A stretch of DNA of 64,000 nt from Marchantia polymorpha subsp. ruderalis. Taxonomy: Eukaryota; Streptophyta; Marchantiopsida; Marchantiales; Marchantiaceae. The stretch is taken from assembly GCA_037833965.1 (NCBI GenBank), contig AP031351.1:26920501-26984500 (forward strand), written 5' to 3'. Numbering within the stretch: the first letter of the stretch is position 1; the number at the start of each line of letters is the position of its first letter. The notes beneath the pieces were generated by a model that saw only the letters and a list, made by a program, of their open reading frames with translations, was not told where the DNA came from and searched no databases. Of the stretch, positions 45,351 to 57,003 are shown piece after piece. The position numbers were made by a program, and so were the translations under genes.

Positions 45351-48300
45351 TCTGAGGGGACACTGAGCTAACCTTTCAGATCAATTTTTATCATCATACC
45401 CTAGACGTACCGGTTCATGACCTGGTCGACCTCACCGTATTCTCGGTGGTCACTTTGTGGTGACACAAGCGAAATCGAGATAACTGTACTCTGCGACCGA
45501 CGACGGATAGTAGCTCAGACGACTGAACGGGGACTGACAGGTGAGCAGGCAGACAGGCAGATCTGTACGTTTGTGTGTACGATGGCGAGAGAGGGAGAGA
45601 GAGAGAGAGAGAGCAGGACTGATGTGGTTCATGTACCGTCCGTTGGCCAAAATGAAAGGCAACGAATCAACGGATTGCCGCCAACCCAAAGGAGAAAGAT
45701 GAGTCAGAGCTCAGGTCAGATGTTGGTTACGGGCAGAGTACACAACAGAACAGAACTGAAGCGAGCAGAGCAGAGCAGGAGAGGCGAGTGTGGTGTTCGG
45801 GCTATATTTGGGATGAGGGATGAACTAAGAATCCGTAGCAGCGAATGAATGGGCCGCTAAGTATCGCTCGGTCAGAGATAGAGAGAGGGAGAGAGAGAGA
45901 GAGCTGCTCCATCATACCTGGACTGAACTCAATAGTTACGCAGTGATAGATAAGCTTCCGTTGCTGGGCGTCATGGTTCTGACTGGTCGGTACGTCTCTC
46001 GCTCGACATGATGCTCAGTCTGACTCCAGGCCCAAGGGGGACCTCCTCAAGGCCGGACTGTGGTGGGCTGGGGCTCGTCGCGACCTGCCACGGGCCGACT
46101 GCGGTCACTGGAGGAGCGGGGAAGACTGCCCTGAGGTGCAGCTCGATGAGCGGAGCATGCACAACTGGACGCAAAAGCTAAAGCGCGCCCTGCTGGCGCT
46201 CTGCATCTCGGCCGCTAGTGAGCGAAGAAGCTCTGTTGCGGGGTGTTGCGGGTCAATCGCGTCCCGACGCTTTGCGCTCTCCTGCCCCCCGGCGCACCTT
46301 TTGCTTTTCCCAGTCTCCCCTTTGCCAGTTCGTTCGGGGCCGCTGGATGGCCGCTGGGACTTCTGTTAGTCGCGCTCGTAGGGCAGGGAGGGAGGGAGGA
46401 CGACGACGACGACGACGACGAGAGAGAGAGGTAGCACCAGCCCCAGCCCGAGCACCAGCGAAGCAAGCCAACCAGCGGGCGAAGCCAGCGCCAGCAGCCA
46501 AGCCACCACCGCCCCCCGTCTACCTAAAACCCCTTTTCTCGGAGGATCCTCTGACGATCGGTTGATAGAGAGTATTTCTCGTTCACTGGTACGTCGCGGT
46601 CGGACCGCCCCCCTCCACCATTTCCCCTCTTTGCCGCATTTGTCCAAACGGTCGTGGCAAGCCCCAGGCGCCGTTTTCCATACAGACGGATCGGCGCACC
46701 TGAACGCCCACGTGATCTTGGCCCCGTTCCCGTCACTGAGCTCTCTTTCCCCCCCTCGCGCGGGCATGACTCCGCTGGTTTGATTCCCGTCCGCCCCCGC
46801 ACGGGAAACCCGGCCCCCCCGCGCTGTCCACCCCTTCGCGGGTTCGGACGTGGTCTGTCTTCTTCTTACCGAGTTTCGGAGGCAGACAAACTGCCCCCGC
46901 GAGCCAGCCAGCGCAGTTTCGGAGGCAGACAAAGGAGCCGTGCTTCGGGAAGGCGTAGCAGGGCAGCGACCGCGGCGCACGACCTAATTATACGACGCAG
47001 TCCATGTTACGCAACGACGGACGACCTGCCGGCCCACGTGAACGCGGGAGCGGATGTCGCAACTCCTGGGTCCCGACTAAGCGACGGGATTCCAGCGAGC
47101 TCCGCTTCCATTGCTTTGGGGTGTTCCCACGTGAACGCCCCCGGGCGCCCTCTCTGAGACGCGAGCCGACTCCCCGCCCGCCCGCGCTCTCGGTAATAAG
47201 ACACCGCGGTTAGCGTTGACGTGCCGCTCCCACGTGAAGTGACGTCGCCCTCGCTAATGGATGCGCAGTTGGGTACCTCGCCACCCCCGATGGCGTCCAA
47301 TAACTGCCGTCCGTCCGTCCGTCAAGCTATTTCTGTTCTGGTCTCGTCTCGTCTCCCTCGCCATAACGTCGTCATGGTTGTCACCTCGTCCCTGACGACG
47401 AGGAGAGTCAAATTGGGAGGGAGGGAGGGCGAGAGTAGTTCTTCTTCTGCTGGTGTCTGTTTTGGACGATCTCAGTCGCCAATCAGAGGCGGGGGTGGAA
47501 TGCTGGTGCAGCACAATGAGAATCATTTGCGGATAAGTCGGATCTTCGGCCAACATGAAGCGCTCGAACAGTGCAGCGAAGGAGATCACGTAAGAAATGG
47601 ATTTTACTGCAGGGCGCAGGGATACACACATTTATTCCTCGGGACGGATGGCACGAGGTGACCCGAGGAGGGGCAGACCGTGGAGTCAAAGACCTTGCTG
47701 CACACTCAACCCTATAAATGCACGCCCCCGCTTTTCCTTATCTGTTTCCCATAGATGTGGGGAGGAAGGAACTTGAATTAGGGCGAGTGAAAAGTGGGGC
47801 ATCGCCCGGGGGCTTGCTTTCATCGAGGGGTAATTTGCACTTCTCAGACGTGCATGTGGGTCGAGTCATGGAACATGTGCTGCACATTTCGGTCCAAATA
47901 AATGACGGGGGTGGGGGCAGCGGAACTCTGGAGTCCGGTAACCAGACCTGAAAACGTAGGAGTCAGGCAGGAGGACGAAAGTCATTGAGCAAGGTTAATG
48001 GGGGTTGTAGGTGGATGCACAACCAGATCGTCGAGAGGCTGGCTAGTGGAATCACATGGCCACGGCATGGACCAACGTGACAGAGATGTCATGACCGAAC
48101 AGTGGATGCCTACGCACTCCGATCCGCTTTATCAACAAGCGAGTCATATTTTATCGCGAGATATTCCAACGTTGTTTGCACGATGCAGACAGCGGGAAAA
48201 TGACATGTCCTCCTCTTATCTCCAAATCCGCCCCCTTATTTTATTGAAGAGAAACCCAGATTAAACCGCCAGCACCCCCCGTCGGTTTGGTTTGCACGAC

Positions 48301-49900
48301 CGATGCACAAAAGTTCAGCTCTTTCGGTTCCTCGACACGGCCAGCAACACGTCCAGACCACCTGCTTGCCTGCGAGGCTGCTGCTGCCGCTGCCTGCAGT
48401 CGGCAGGGCTCCCCAACTGTAATTGCTGGCAAGGCGTACGACCGCGGCAATCTGCACTTGCCTTATCTCGTGATCTCAACAAGCCAAGCCCCTCGCCTCG
48501 CCTCGTTCTGGATAAACCAGCACCCGCAATCCGGGAAGAATCAGGAAAATCAAATCTTCGAAGCCGGCCTATCGGTCCCCGGCCGCGAGTCTCCGGCCCT
48601 AAGCGCGGTTTGGTTTGGACACTTGACAGAGAGACGAGGCGGCCTATCTTGAGAGGGGAGGGGAGGCGAGGGGAGGGCCGCTTTTGGCCGAGACCGACTC
48701 TGACGACCGCGTAGCGGGACGGGGCCCGAGGGTCGGCAGGAATTGTCCATTGGTTCCTACATTGTGGGATGTAGACCTGCCTGAGCCGCGATGGAGATCG
48801 AGGGCGGGCTCGAGCCCAACCGCAAGTGCGCGAGGGGCGCTTTCTGACATGGAGTGTCCCTACCGTTACATGTTGTGTAAGCGCAGGAATTCCTTCATAT
48901 AGCTCTTTAAAGGCTCTTACAATTAGCCCAGATTAGCATCATCTGCCACATGACAGTGACGAGTGACGGCACCTTTATTGGGAAGTTTGGCGCAGAACGT
49001 AACGTAAGTTGAGGTGAACCGTGAAGCCCGATCCACGACTCGCCGACGACAAAAGGGCAGGACAGTAACCCGGCTTTTCCCTGAAAGGATCGAGGGCAAA
49101 GCGACACGGCAGATCCATTCTGCATGTCTGAATGCGTCGACTGCCTTTGCAAGAAGCTGCTCGAGCTGTGCAGTACTTACTTCCTTCCTGGATTCCTGCG
49201 CACATACATACATACCTTCTCTCGCAGCCTTCACCCGTTCCTGCGTACCAGCCTGCGAAGGTCGTTCCTTCGTTCGTTATCTTCTTCGGAAAGGTTGTAG
49301 CGAAAAGCGGTGCATGAATGGGCGGGGACGGATGAATGCACGAAGGACGGAAGGACCCGATGACTGTTCTGCTGGGTTGCAGCAAACCGACCACATGAAT
49401 GAATGAGAGGAGTTAGATCCATAAGATCCCCGTTCTGACTCAAACGTCGAGAAAAAGCATAGAAAATTAGCCAAAAGGTGAAGTGCCAGTTGCTGCTCCT
49501 GTACTTTGAAGAGGTTAGCGATCAGCAGGCCTGTGGCATATGGGACTGTTTTCTTGGAAGATGGTCAAAGGCAGTGCAGAGAAATCAAAGCATGTGTGTC
49601 TGTGACTGGTGCGAACACCCTTACGAGCCAGCCAGCCTGTGGTAGCATGTACGTACAGCCATTACAGCTACACCCCATCAGTCCGTTCGACCATCTAATT
49701 CCCCCTGAACTGGTATGCGTTTCGAATCAATCAACTCTTCTTTATGCAAATCCGGACTACGCACTCGCACTGTTGGACCTGTGGCTGATGAATGGTGTGG
49801 CTGATGAATGGTACCAAGATAGCGTAATCCATATGCCTATAAAGAACAATATACTTTGGATTTATAAATTAGCTGCATTCGATATAATCATTGTCGAAAT
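45351..49900. other. GC-rich stretch with promoter-like elements but no supported CDS
   Basis: The sequence is GC-rich with GA, GAC and CCGT microsatellites (about 45590-45614, 46400-46421, 47308-47324). Several ORFs of 100-200 codons are Arg/Pro-rich and overlap on both strands, as expected from composition. G-box motifs and a TATA-like site suggest a promoter region, perhaps of a non-coding or poorly conserved transcript. Confidence 0.3.
46709..47246. promoter_or_regulatory. G-box cluster
   Basis: Four CACGTG hexamers lie at 46709-46714, 47035-47040, 47128-47133 and 47231-47236. All are preceded by CC, and three are followed by AA. A TGACGTC site at 47240-47246 lies next to the last one. 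These are known binding cores for plant bZIP/bHLH factors (G-box, ABRE-like and CRE/TGA types). A TATA-like TATAAAT is found 470 bp downstream at 47713-47719. Confidence 0.4.
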
Positions 49901-52300
49901 ACAGACCTGATTTGCATGTTTTACATGTGTAAATGTAGCCCTTTGGGAAGGCCCCAGTTATACGTAGAAGGAATGATTATGCTTTGGTTCGACGAGATGT
50001 GCTCAACAGGTTTTTGATGGTGAGGGTGAGTTGTCAGATCTACCGACTCGTTTGGCCAAATGTATACGAGCCGTACTTGACCTTCATCATACTCCCGTGT
50101 GTTTAAATCTTCATCCTTTTGAATGGGCATGATCTGGATGTCCAACTTCTCCTGCACCTAGACGGTGAATGAATTTGCGCTGACCCAAAAGCATCTTTAC
50201 GTGACAATTACTGAAAACTGGTAAGAAAGTGTACGAAACATGTCACTTCGAGAACTCCCGAGCAAAAATATGGAACACTTTTCTGGCTGGTATTTAATGA
50301 GGCGTCTTTCGAACCAAGTGCATCTTTTTCGCAAGTCATCGTTGGGAGTGGTGGTTTGACATTGTCATGGCAGTTATATCACCGTTATATCCGTCATGCA
50401 TCTTCTGAAAGATCGTCTGCGCCAGGTCAGAGGGCATCTTCGTTGGGGGCGAAACCCAATTTGCTACAATTTGTTTCCGATTCACAGCATCTTCCTCGTT
50501 ATAAAATATCTGTAGGTCAGCATATTTCCTCGGGACAAAGAGCGAGAGAAGTCTCGTAAAAATTATGAAGACCTGGGCCCCAACTGACCAAATATCGTCC
50601 ACAAGATCAAACCGATGAAGTTCCCGGTAACATCTGAACAAACACACAAGGAAGTATCTGGATTCTCGAGATACTCCCACCCTTCAGGGAGGAGAAGGTC
50701 AGTCCTTAAAAAGAGTAGTCTACGGGAAACTTTTGCACTTGATGGCTGCTACAAAAAGATGTAGTAGTACCGGTACAGTAGTTGAAGTGGCAGATTGCGT
50801 TATTCCCAACGTACTGTGTCTATGGTAAAAAGAAGTCCCTAGCAAAAAGTACAAACTGTTGATTCCGGAAAACAGCGGACATTTTGTGCTGGACGGGGAG
50901 CCCGGAGTTGTCCTTGAATGCCAACTTAGAAAGTCAAAGGTGGGACGTGACTGTCCTGCATGAGTTGCGAAAGAGTGGCAAATATCTTGAGATGAGGAGG
51001 CGGGAGGGGAAGAATGAGAATGTGCTGTGGCTGTTCCTTTGGAGGCAATCTTGGACGTCGCTAGTAAGGGGCCAGATTGTAGGTGCGATCGGACGCGATG
51101 AGATGAGATTGCATTCGCTTCTGCAGTCTTGGGGATGAGGTTTGGCTCAAGCGCAATCACAGCTAAATGATTAGCTCTATCGGGAGATCTAACGAAGCAG
51201 TAATGAAGGGATGAGATTTCGTGAGATTTCGGGGAAATATGTGGCGTTGAATTTCGGTATATTTCGTCTATCACTCCATCCTTACTCGAGGAAACAGGTC
51301 CGCAACTAATGATTACGTTCCAGCTAGGTTTCCGCATCTCATTCTCAGGAACTACCATTTGTTGATAAGTCTTTTGTGGCTAGAACACAGCTAGCGAGCT
51401 CATTGGAGGGAGCGCTAAATTCTCTCTCTATTCCTCCAGCTTACACATCTCCTTTAATAAGAGTTAGGGGAGATGCGTATGGACTTGCCTGTTTGCAAAT
51501 GCCGAAAGCAGCCAGCATGAGAACCAAAGTTGTTCTTTTTTCTTGGTGAACAACAATGGAGTCTGGATTGCCACGGGGTTTTTTATGCATATAAAACTCT
51601 TAGTTTAGCGCGTTATGTTGTTAGGGCGACTGACATGGCCGGCCTTTTTAGGACCTGTAAAGAGCGTCGTATAATCAGGAAGAAGGAAAAAGGGAAGAAC
51701 AGCAATAAAAGAATGCAACACACCTGGCATCTTCTTCAATGTTTCATTCATACGTATAAGCTTGGGTCCTTTATCTCGAGTAGTAATTGTTGTTGTAGGA
51801 TGAGCGAGTAGCAGCGTACACGGAGTGTGTTCATGTGGTTGCGGTGCTGCTGCTTTGCTTGAAGAATGATTATACTTTCTTTCTTGCTTTCCTCCTTTCT
51901 GGACTATCGATGATGGTTCATCATGTCGTTGGCAAAAGTCGGTTCCATGGACGTGACTCTGAACCGTGCTGGCCGTCTGAGCTGTAATTTGGGCCTGCGT
52001 ATTGGTACAACACGATCAGAGCGAGCAATCAATCGCACACTCAATCAGGAGCCTTCGAAAAAAAAGGTAAGACATGCATGATGAAACATCGGGGAGAGTG
52101 ACTCAGAGACTAGCTGAAATGGTGGTGTGGTGCACAGGCAGATGATTCAGACTTTCTTTCCGAAGAAATGCTGCCGCCCTTGCATGTTGGTTGAAAGAAT
52201 TGAAATGGACCACGTGTGCCCAAATCAAGAGGCATGGAATTGTCTAAGGCAAGAATTGAAGAGGAGCTCCGGAGGATTTTCTCGTGCTTCTCACCCATCA
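49901..52300. other. Unassigned stretch with a possible kinase fragment
   Basis: Apart from the kinase-like frame at 50336-50680, no domain is visible. The 212-codon minus-strand ORF at 50720-51358 is Ser-rich and unlike any family I know. Confidence 0.3.
50336..50680 (-). pseudogene. Protein-kinase-like C-lobe fragment
   Basis: The frame reads DLVDDIWSVGAQVFIIFTRL and later QIVANWVSPPTKMPSDLAQT. This is similar to the DxWSxG helix and the following region of Ser/Thr kinases. There is no glycine loop, catalytic loop or DFG nearby, so it is either one exon of an unrecognised gene or a relic. Confidence 0.3.
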
Positions 52301-52537
52301 TACGATATCCATCTATCTTTCTATCTAAAATGTATGTCTTCGATTGATCTCTGATATCCGTGGCCCACCAATCACAAAAGGCAGGCGTCCCCGGCGAACG
52401 AAAGGTCCACCGGACGGGCCATGGCCTACCCCGCGTCGAGCAATTCCCGTCGCTCCTCCGCGCGACGGACGGACTGGCCGCGACTCCGCTCGCTCGCTCG
52501 CTCAGCTCGCAGCGCCGCTCTGCAGAATGGAATGTCC

Positions 52538-53016
52538 CACGTGGGAATGCTCAAGCTCTCACGCTCAGTCGACGCTCAATGTACACGCGTCCGCCTCCGC
52601 CCTCCACGTGTCGCTCGTCGTCTTCCACCTTCTCCTCGGTGGCACGTGGAAGCTCCCGCCATACACGTTAGCGCTTAACGCCGGTCTTGGACATGTTCAT
52701 GCCGTGTGCCGCTCACCACCTCCCGAACCACCACCCCCGGACGGGACTTCTCGCTGTGCCGGACATGCTCAACCACCGTGGTCGCGCGCGCCGCAACTGC
52801 GTTACCGCATCCCTCCCCCCCTCCCCCCCCCAACTTTGGCGGCTAGGCGGCGTCGCATCCCTTTCATATAATCGGCGAAATTCCCGCACTTGCTGACGCG
52901 TCGCTGACGAGCCCTAATTCGTCTCTTTTGCCCTCAGCCCGGGCCGGGCGCGGCAGCCCCCGTATTCCGCCGCGACCCGCCATATTTTTCCCCCGCCCGC
53001 GCACGCCACTATATAA
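52538..53016 (+). promoter_or_regulatory. Promoter region: G-boxes and TATA box
   Basis: CACGTG occurs at 52538-52543, 52605-52610 and 52643-52648, and a TATA box (TATATAA) at 53010-53016 in a GC-rich setting. The TATA box is about 990 bp upstream of the start codon of the small gene at 54006 on the same strand, so it could drive that gene with a long leader. The link is inference. Confidence 0.5.
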
Positions 53017-53039
53017 CCGGGCTTCTGCACATTCCACGT

Positions 53040-54005
53040 ACTCGTCCGTTCTACGCATTCGCGCTGTACACCGCCGCGCCTACTCGCACCCCTCGCCGCC
53101 CTCCCCTAGCGCACGGTAGAAACTCTTTTCACCCTCCGACGGCCGTCCCGTCATTCATTCACTCCTTCCCCCCTTCCGGAAGTAGAAAGGATATGCCCCC
53201 AGGTTCCCCTCAGCATACATGCCCCTGATCGCTTGCTGTTCCAGCATCTTCAGGTCCACCTTTAGCTCCTCCTCTCTGCATCTCTCCGGCCCTGGTCCCG
53301 ACTTGTTTTTCTCCCGCGCTCGATCGCCTCCTCATTCATTCATTCGGTCAGTTCTCCTCGAGTCGGAGCAGTCTTCCGAGCGAGCGCTGAACCGAGAAGT
53401 CACTCTCACCCCTGCCCAGCAGCAGCAGCAGCAGCAGCCAGCGTTAGTCTCGAGGGAGAGACGAGACGGAAAGCAAAGCCGAGAGCGCTCTTTCGCGCGC
53501 AGTCGTTGCGCGGCTCGCAAAGCCCTCGCTGGTACGACGGACGTTCCGCAGCCAGGGGAGGTCTTTCAGACGGAATCTTCTTTGCAATTCGACAGTAGCT
53601 CTGCCCGCGCCGCTGTGCTCGGCCTGTCTTGGCAATCCATCGGATGTATCACCCGAGATGAGGAGGAACTGATGAAGTCCCGTTCTGTAAAGGAGAGGCC
53701 GAGTCTTTCGTCGGAAGAGTAGAGGTTCAAGGAGTGTTGGATTTCTGTTTTTCGTCCGGGTTATAAAGGTAGAGGTCGGCGGTGGGAGAACAGGTTCATC
53801 TTTCAGTTTGGAAGATGGTGGTGCGAATGCGTGTTTCTTCCATTCTGTAATCAGCAGCCGGCCAGAACGGGTCGTACTCGAGGGTAGTAATCGGGGAGCA
53901 AAACGCGCCATTTGAGGTCGTGCAGAGAGCACTTGCCTCAGCGGGTTTTCCCATCTTTTCTCATCGATAGAGCTTGAATTTTTTGGCTCCTGTGAGTTAA
54001 CGAAA
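53040..54005 (+). other. Probable long 5' leader with upstream ORF
   Basis: This lies between the TATA box and the start codon. It contains an open frame from 53219 to 53722 (Ser/Arg-rich, no known domain) that includes a (CAG)7 run at 53417-53437. It is more likely an upstream ORF or leader sequence than a protein of its own. Confidence 0.35.
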
Positions 54006-55002
54006 ATGCGGGCTCCTGCGCCTGCCACCCATGATGCTCCCAAGCAGAAACCCGATGTTTCGTGCTCGTATATTCTGATGGTGAGTGCACTGTTTTCAAA
54101 TGTGGCTCTTTGTGTTTGACGTTCTCCCCTTTAGGGTTGAATAAGGTCTGTGTGCCCAGCAGTCAGCACAAGAAGTCTCGTGACTACTTCAGGTCTAGTG
54201 AAAACACGAGGAATGCTTTTCGCGGCTCCAATGTGTATAAAAACGGCGGGGAGGTTGAAGAATTTCGTGCTTTGTTTCTAGAGATCATGCTACAGGTCTG
54301 TGATGGTTCTTTAAACTTCGTTTTCAGCGAATTGATCATCTGTCTTGGGTTTAACAGGTGCAGCATCTCATAGAACGTTGCCTTCTTCTGTACATGGATC
54401 GAGAAGATTGTGTGAGGGCTCTCGCGAAGTACGCGAGGGTGAAGCCCGTGATTACGAATACTGGTGAGTTTACGTCCTGTACCACTGGATTCGACGGTGG
54501 TGTCTTTTACCCTGTCGTCCTGGATGTTGCTCAGTGTGGTCAGACGCGTCGTCTCTGCCGAATTTGAAAGACCTCGAGAATTACTCAAGTTGGCGGGATT
54601 TGTAATGTAGTCAGCAATGGGTTTGTGAGTCCTGGAATTTCACATCTTTTGAAGCGCGCAAGGGTGGTGGAAATATATCTCGACTTGGGACGTGTGAAGA
54701 TTTGGAACTGAAACTGAAGCTTGTGCTCTGACGTTGCAGTGTGGAAAGAACTAGAGAAGGAAAACAAGGAGTTTTTCTCTGCGTACTCCAAGCACCGAGC
54801 GTCCAGACATGTGCGTGTTTTTAGTCAGGTTCTAGAGGAGGCCACAACTAAGCTTTGTGCCCAAAAGTTGGAGTGCCCTGAAATTCTGAGAGGATCTAGC
54901 GAAGCGCCGCTTCAACCATGTAAGTGCAGTTCGTGGACGGTGCCTAGGACATACAAGTTCGATGCCGTTAGCTTCCAAGTTGGACTGACCATCGCGAAGT
55001 GA
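54006..55002 (+). CDS. Small plant-specific protein, TIGR01589-type family
   Basis: Three coding exons with GT-AG introns: 54006-54080, 54358-54463, 54740-55002; 147 codons. The joined protein reads ..DVSCSYILM, VQHLIERCLLLYMDREDCVR, KYARVKPVITNT, VWKELEKENKEFFSAYSKHR. This matches the domain I know as TIGR01589 (uncharacterised plant-specific), whose members share VQ.LIE.CL, a P.(F/I)T..VW(Q/K).LE.EN.(E/D)FF.AY core and this exon structure. The function is unknown; no signal peptide, membrane segment or catalytic motif is visible. Exon 1 ends in phase 0, exon 2 in phase 1. An alternative donor (CCAT/GTAAGT near 54919) could replace the last 28 codons. Poly(A)-like AATAAA motifs occur near 55822 and 55853. 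The likely promoter is at 53010. Confidence 0.82.
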
Positions 55003-57003
55003 AGTTCTGACGTTTTGGATGTACGTGCAGGCCCCGCTCCAGTGAGCTCGTGATGTGGGAATGGTGAATTGAGGGTATTACGACACATGGCTGTACGTTA
55101 TGCTGAGGACGAGACGAAAAGCCTTCGGAGGAGTAGCGAGCAAAGAACAGCAGCCGCTCTTCCCACTGTAACATTTTGTATATGATGATCCTATTGTTTG
55201 AGAGCGTTCGGACGTGTCGTAACCATTTTACGATCGTATACAAGCGTAGTCCACGCCGAGGCTAGAGAACGCTTCCTCTTTAAGTACAGAATTTAGTAAC
55301 TACAGTTTAACTGGGAGTTTGAGAGTTGTCGTCTAGTGTCACATATCGAGTTTGGCCTGGCAGTGTTGTCTTTTTTGTGGGGGACTTGCCGGCAACCCCT
55401 TGTACAATTTGTATACAGAAAGACATCACAATTTTTTGCCCCGGGTGTCAACTTGCGGGCCTGCGATCATGTAGGAACAGAAGCGGAGACAGTAGGAAAT
55501 GTGGAATATAGCATTATAATGAAAGATTCCATCATTTGTTGACAGAATACTGTCCAAGTGGAAAAGTCCTTTACATTTTGTGTTGAAGCGTATGTATTGT
55601 CCTTTGCATCCGGAATCGGGCGGACAGTCTGCATGTTGGTGGTATTAACAGTTGGGGGAACGTGAAGGAAAGTGTAAAGACTTTAGCAGTTGAGAAAGTG
55701 AGAAACAGTGGACATGAAGGAAGCCAACGTGGAAAAGGAACGAAAAAAAATAATTGAAAATAATTGAGTACCGTGTAAGTCAAAATAGAATTTATGTATG
55801 AGGGAGATAAATAGAAAAAATAAATAAATTGTATGTACAGGGTAGAGGCGGAGAATAAATACGACGTTTTCTAGCAATGAATATGTTAAATGTTGCATAC
55901 TATAATGTAAGCTGTGAACAGGTATGTCTGCGACAGACGATGCACGTGGGAGAAATCAAAGAGTGAAAGACTTGAAGCATCGCTCACTCATGAGGATACG
56001 AAATGCTACGCCAGGTGAAGAAAACGTCTGAGTGTATACAATGGCAGTACGACGTGATCGAAGAAGGATGTGAATAGTCTGAAGATTCCGAGCCTTCGGA
56101 GTTCTGTCTGAATCTGGACGTCCTCGTTGTGCAGACGACAGGAGAGGGAGGGAGAAAGATGGGCCTTAAACCTCACGCATGAGTTAGCTTATCTCGAGAC
56201 AGTAGACCTTAGAGATAGCAACGTGGGGATATGATGGAGTAGCCATATGCCGTAGCCCGAATCGAGTCAGGGTTGATGAATCCTCACGATGAAGAGAATG
56301 AGAATCTGCGAGCAAGCTAACGAGTCTGAGCCCAGAACCACAGCCAAAACTCACAAGGCTTTATTGAATCACACTCATACCCATTCACTCATTCATTCAT
56401 TCATCCGCTCGCCTTGTCGTCAGCAGACCCGCCGATCGATCGAGCCAGACAAAATGTCCGCGGGCTGGCGGGCGGGCCGGCCGAAGGGTCAGGACTAGGG
56501 ACCCTTTTCTACGTCGGAGGCGAGCCAACGTAGAGAAGGGTCCGTCCGTCCATCCATTCCATGGGAAGGAAGGAAGGCGGGCAGACCGACCGACCGACCG
56601 ACAGACCGGCGTTTGTTCTACGGCCATAAACAGAGGCCCGCGAATCCGTCGGAGTGCCGTTGGACTCGTCTCGTTCATCGGCTCGGCAACAGATTCCCGG
56701 GACCCCGGACCACGGACGGACCATAGGCCCCGACCGACCGACAAGAAAAGCGCCTGGCAGAGTACCGAAAGAATTGCGATATGATGTGATTGATACTCGA
56801 GGGGTGGACGCCAGATGCATAACGTATACGGACGGACGGACGCGACGGGATGCGACGGGAGGAGCAACGGGAGGAGAGGGGAGTGCTTCAAAGGTCGACA
56901 CAGACCAAAGGCGCAGAACAAGCCACGAGCTTCGTGGCAAATATGGAAATTGAGATTGTGGATGTTTCATTCATTCGTTCATGCATCTTGATGCTGCTGC
57001 TTC
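55003..57003. other. 3' region between convergent genes
   Basis: It probably contains the 3' UTR of the small gene, then unassigned sequence. Microsatellites: ATTC repeats near 56383-56404 and CGAC repeats near 56586-56602. The 100-170-codon ORFs at 56397-56970 are on both strands and show no domain. Confidence 0.35.

Noticed and set aside
46366-46980. 204-codon minus-strand ORF and the overlapping 167-codon plus-strand ORF
   Set aside because: Both arise in GC-rich sequence, overlap each other and show no family; likely a composition effect.
50720-51358. 212-codon minus-strand ORF
   Set aside because: Ser-rich, no domain, no splice or promoter support.
53219-53722. 168-codon ORF as an independent protein gene
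   Set aside because: Ser/Arg-rich with a CAG run, no domain, and placed between a TATA box and the start of a recognised gene; treated as leader.
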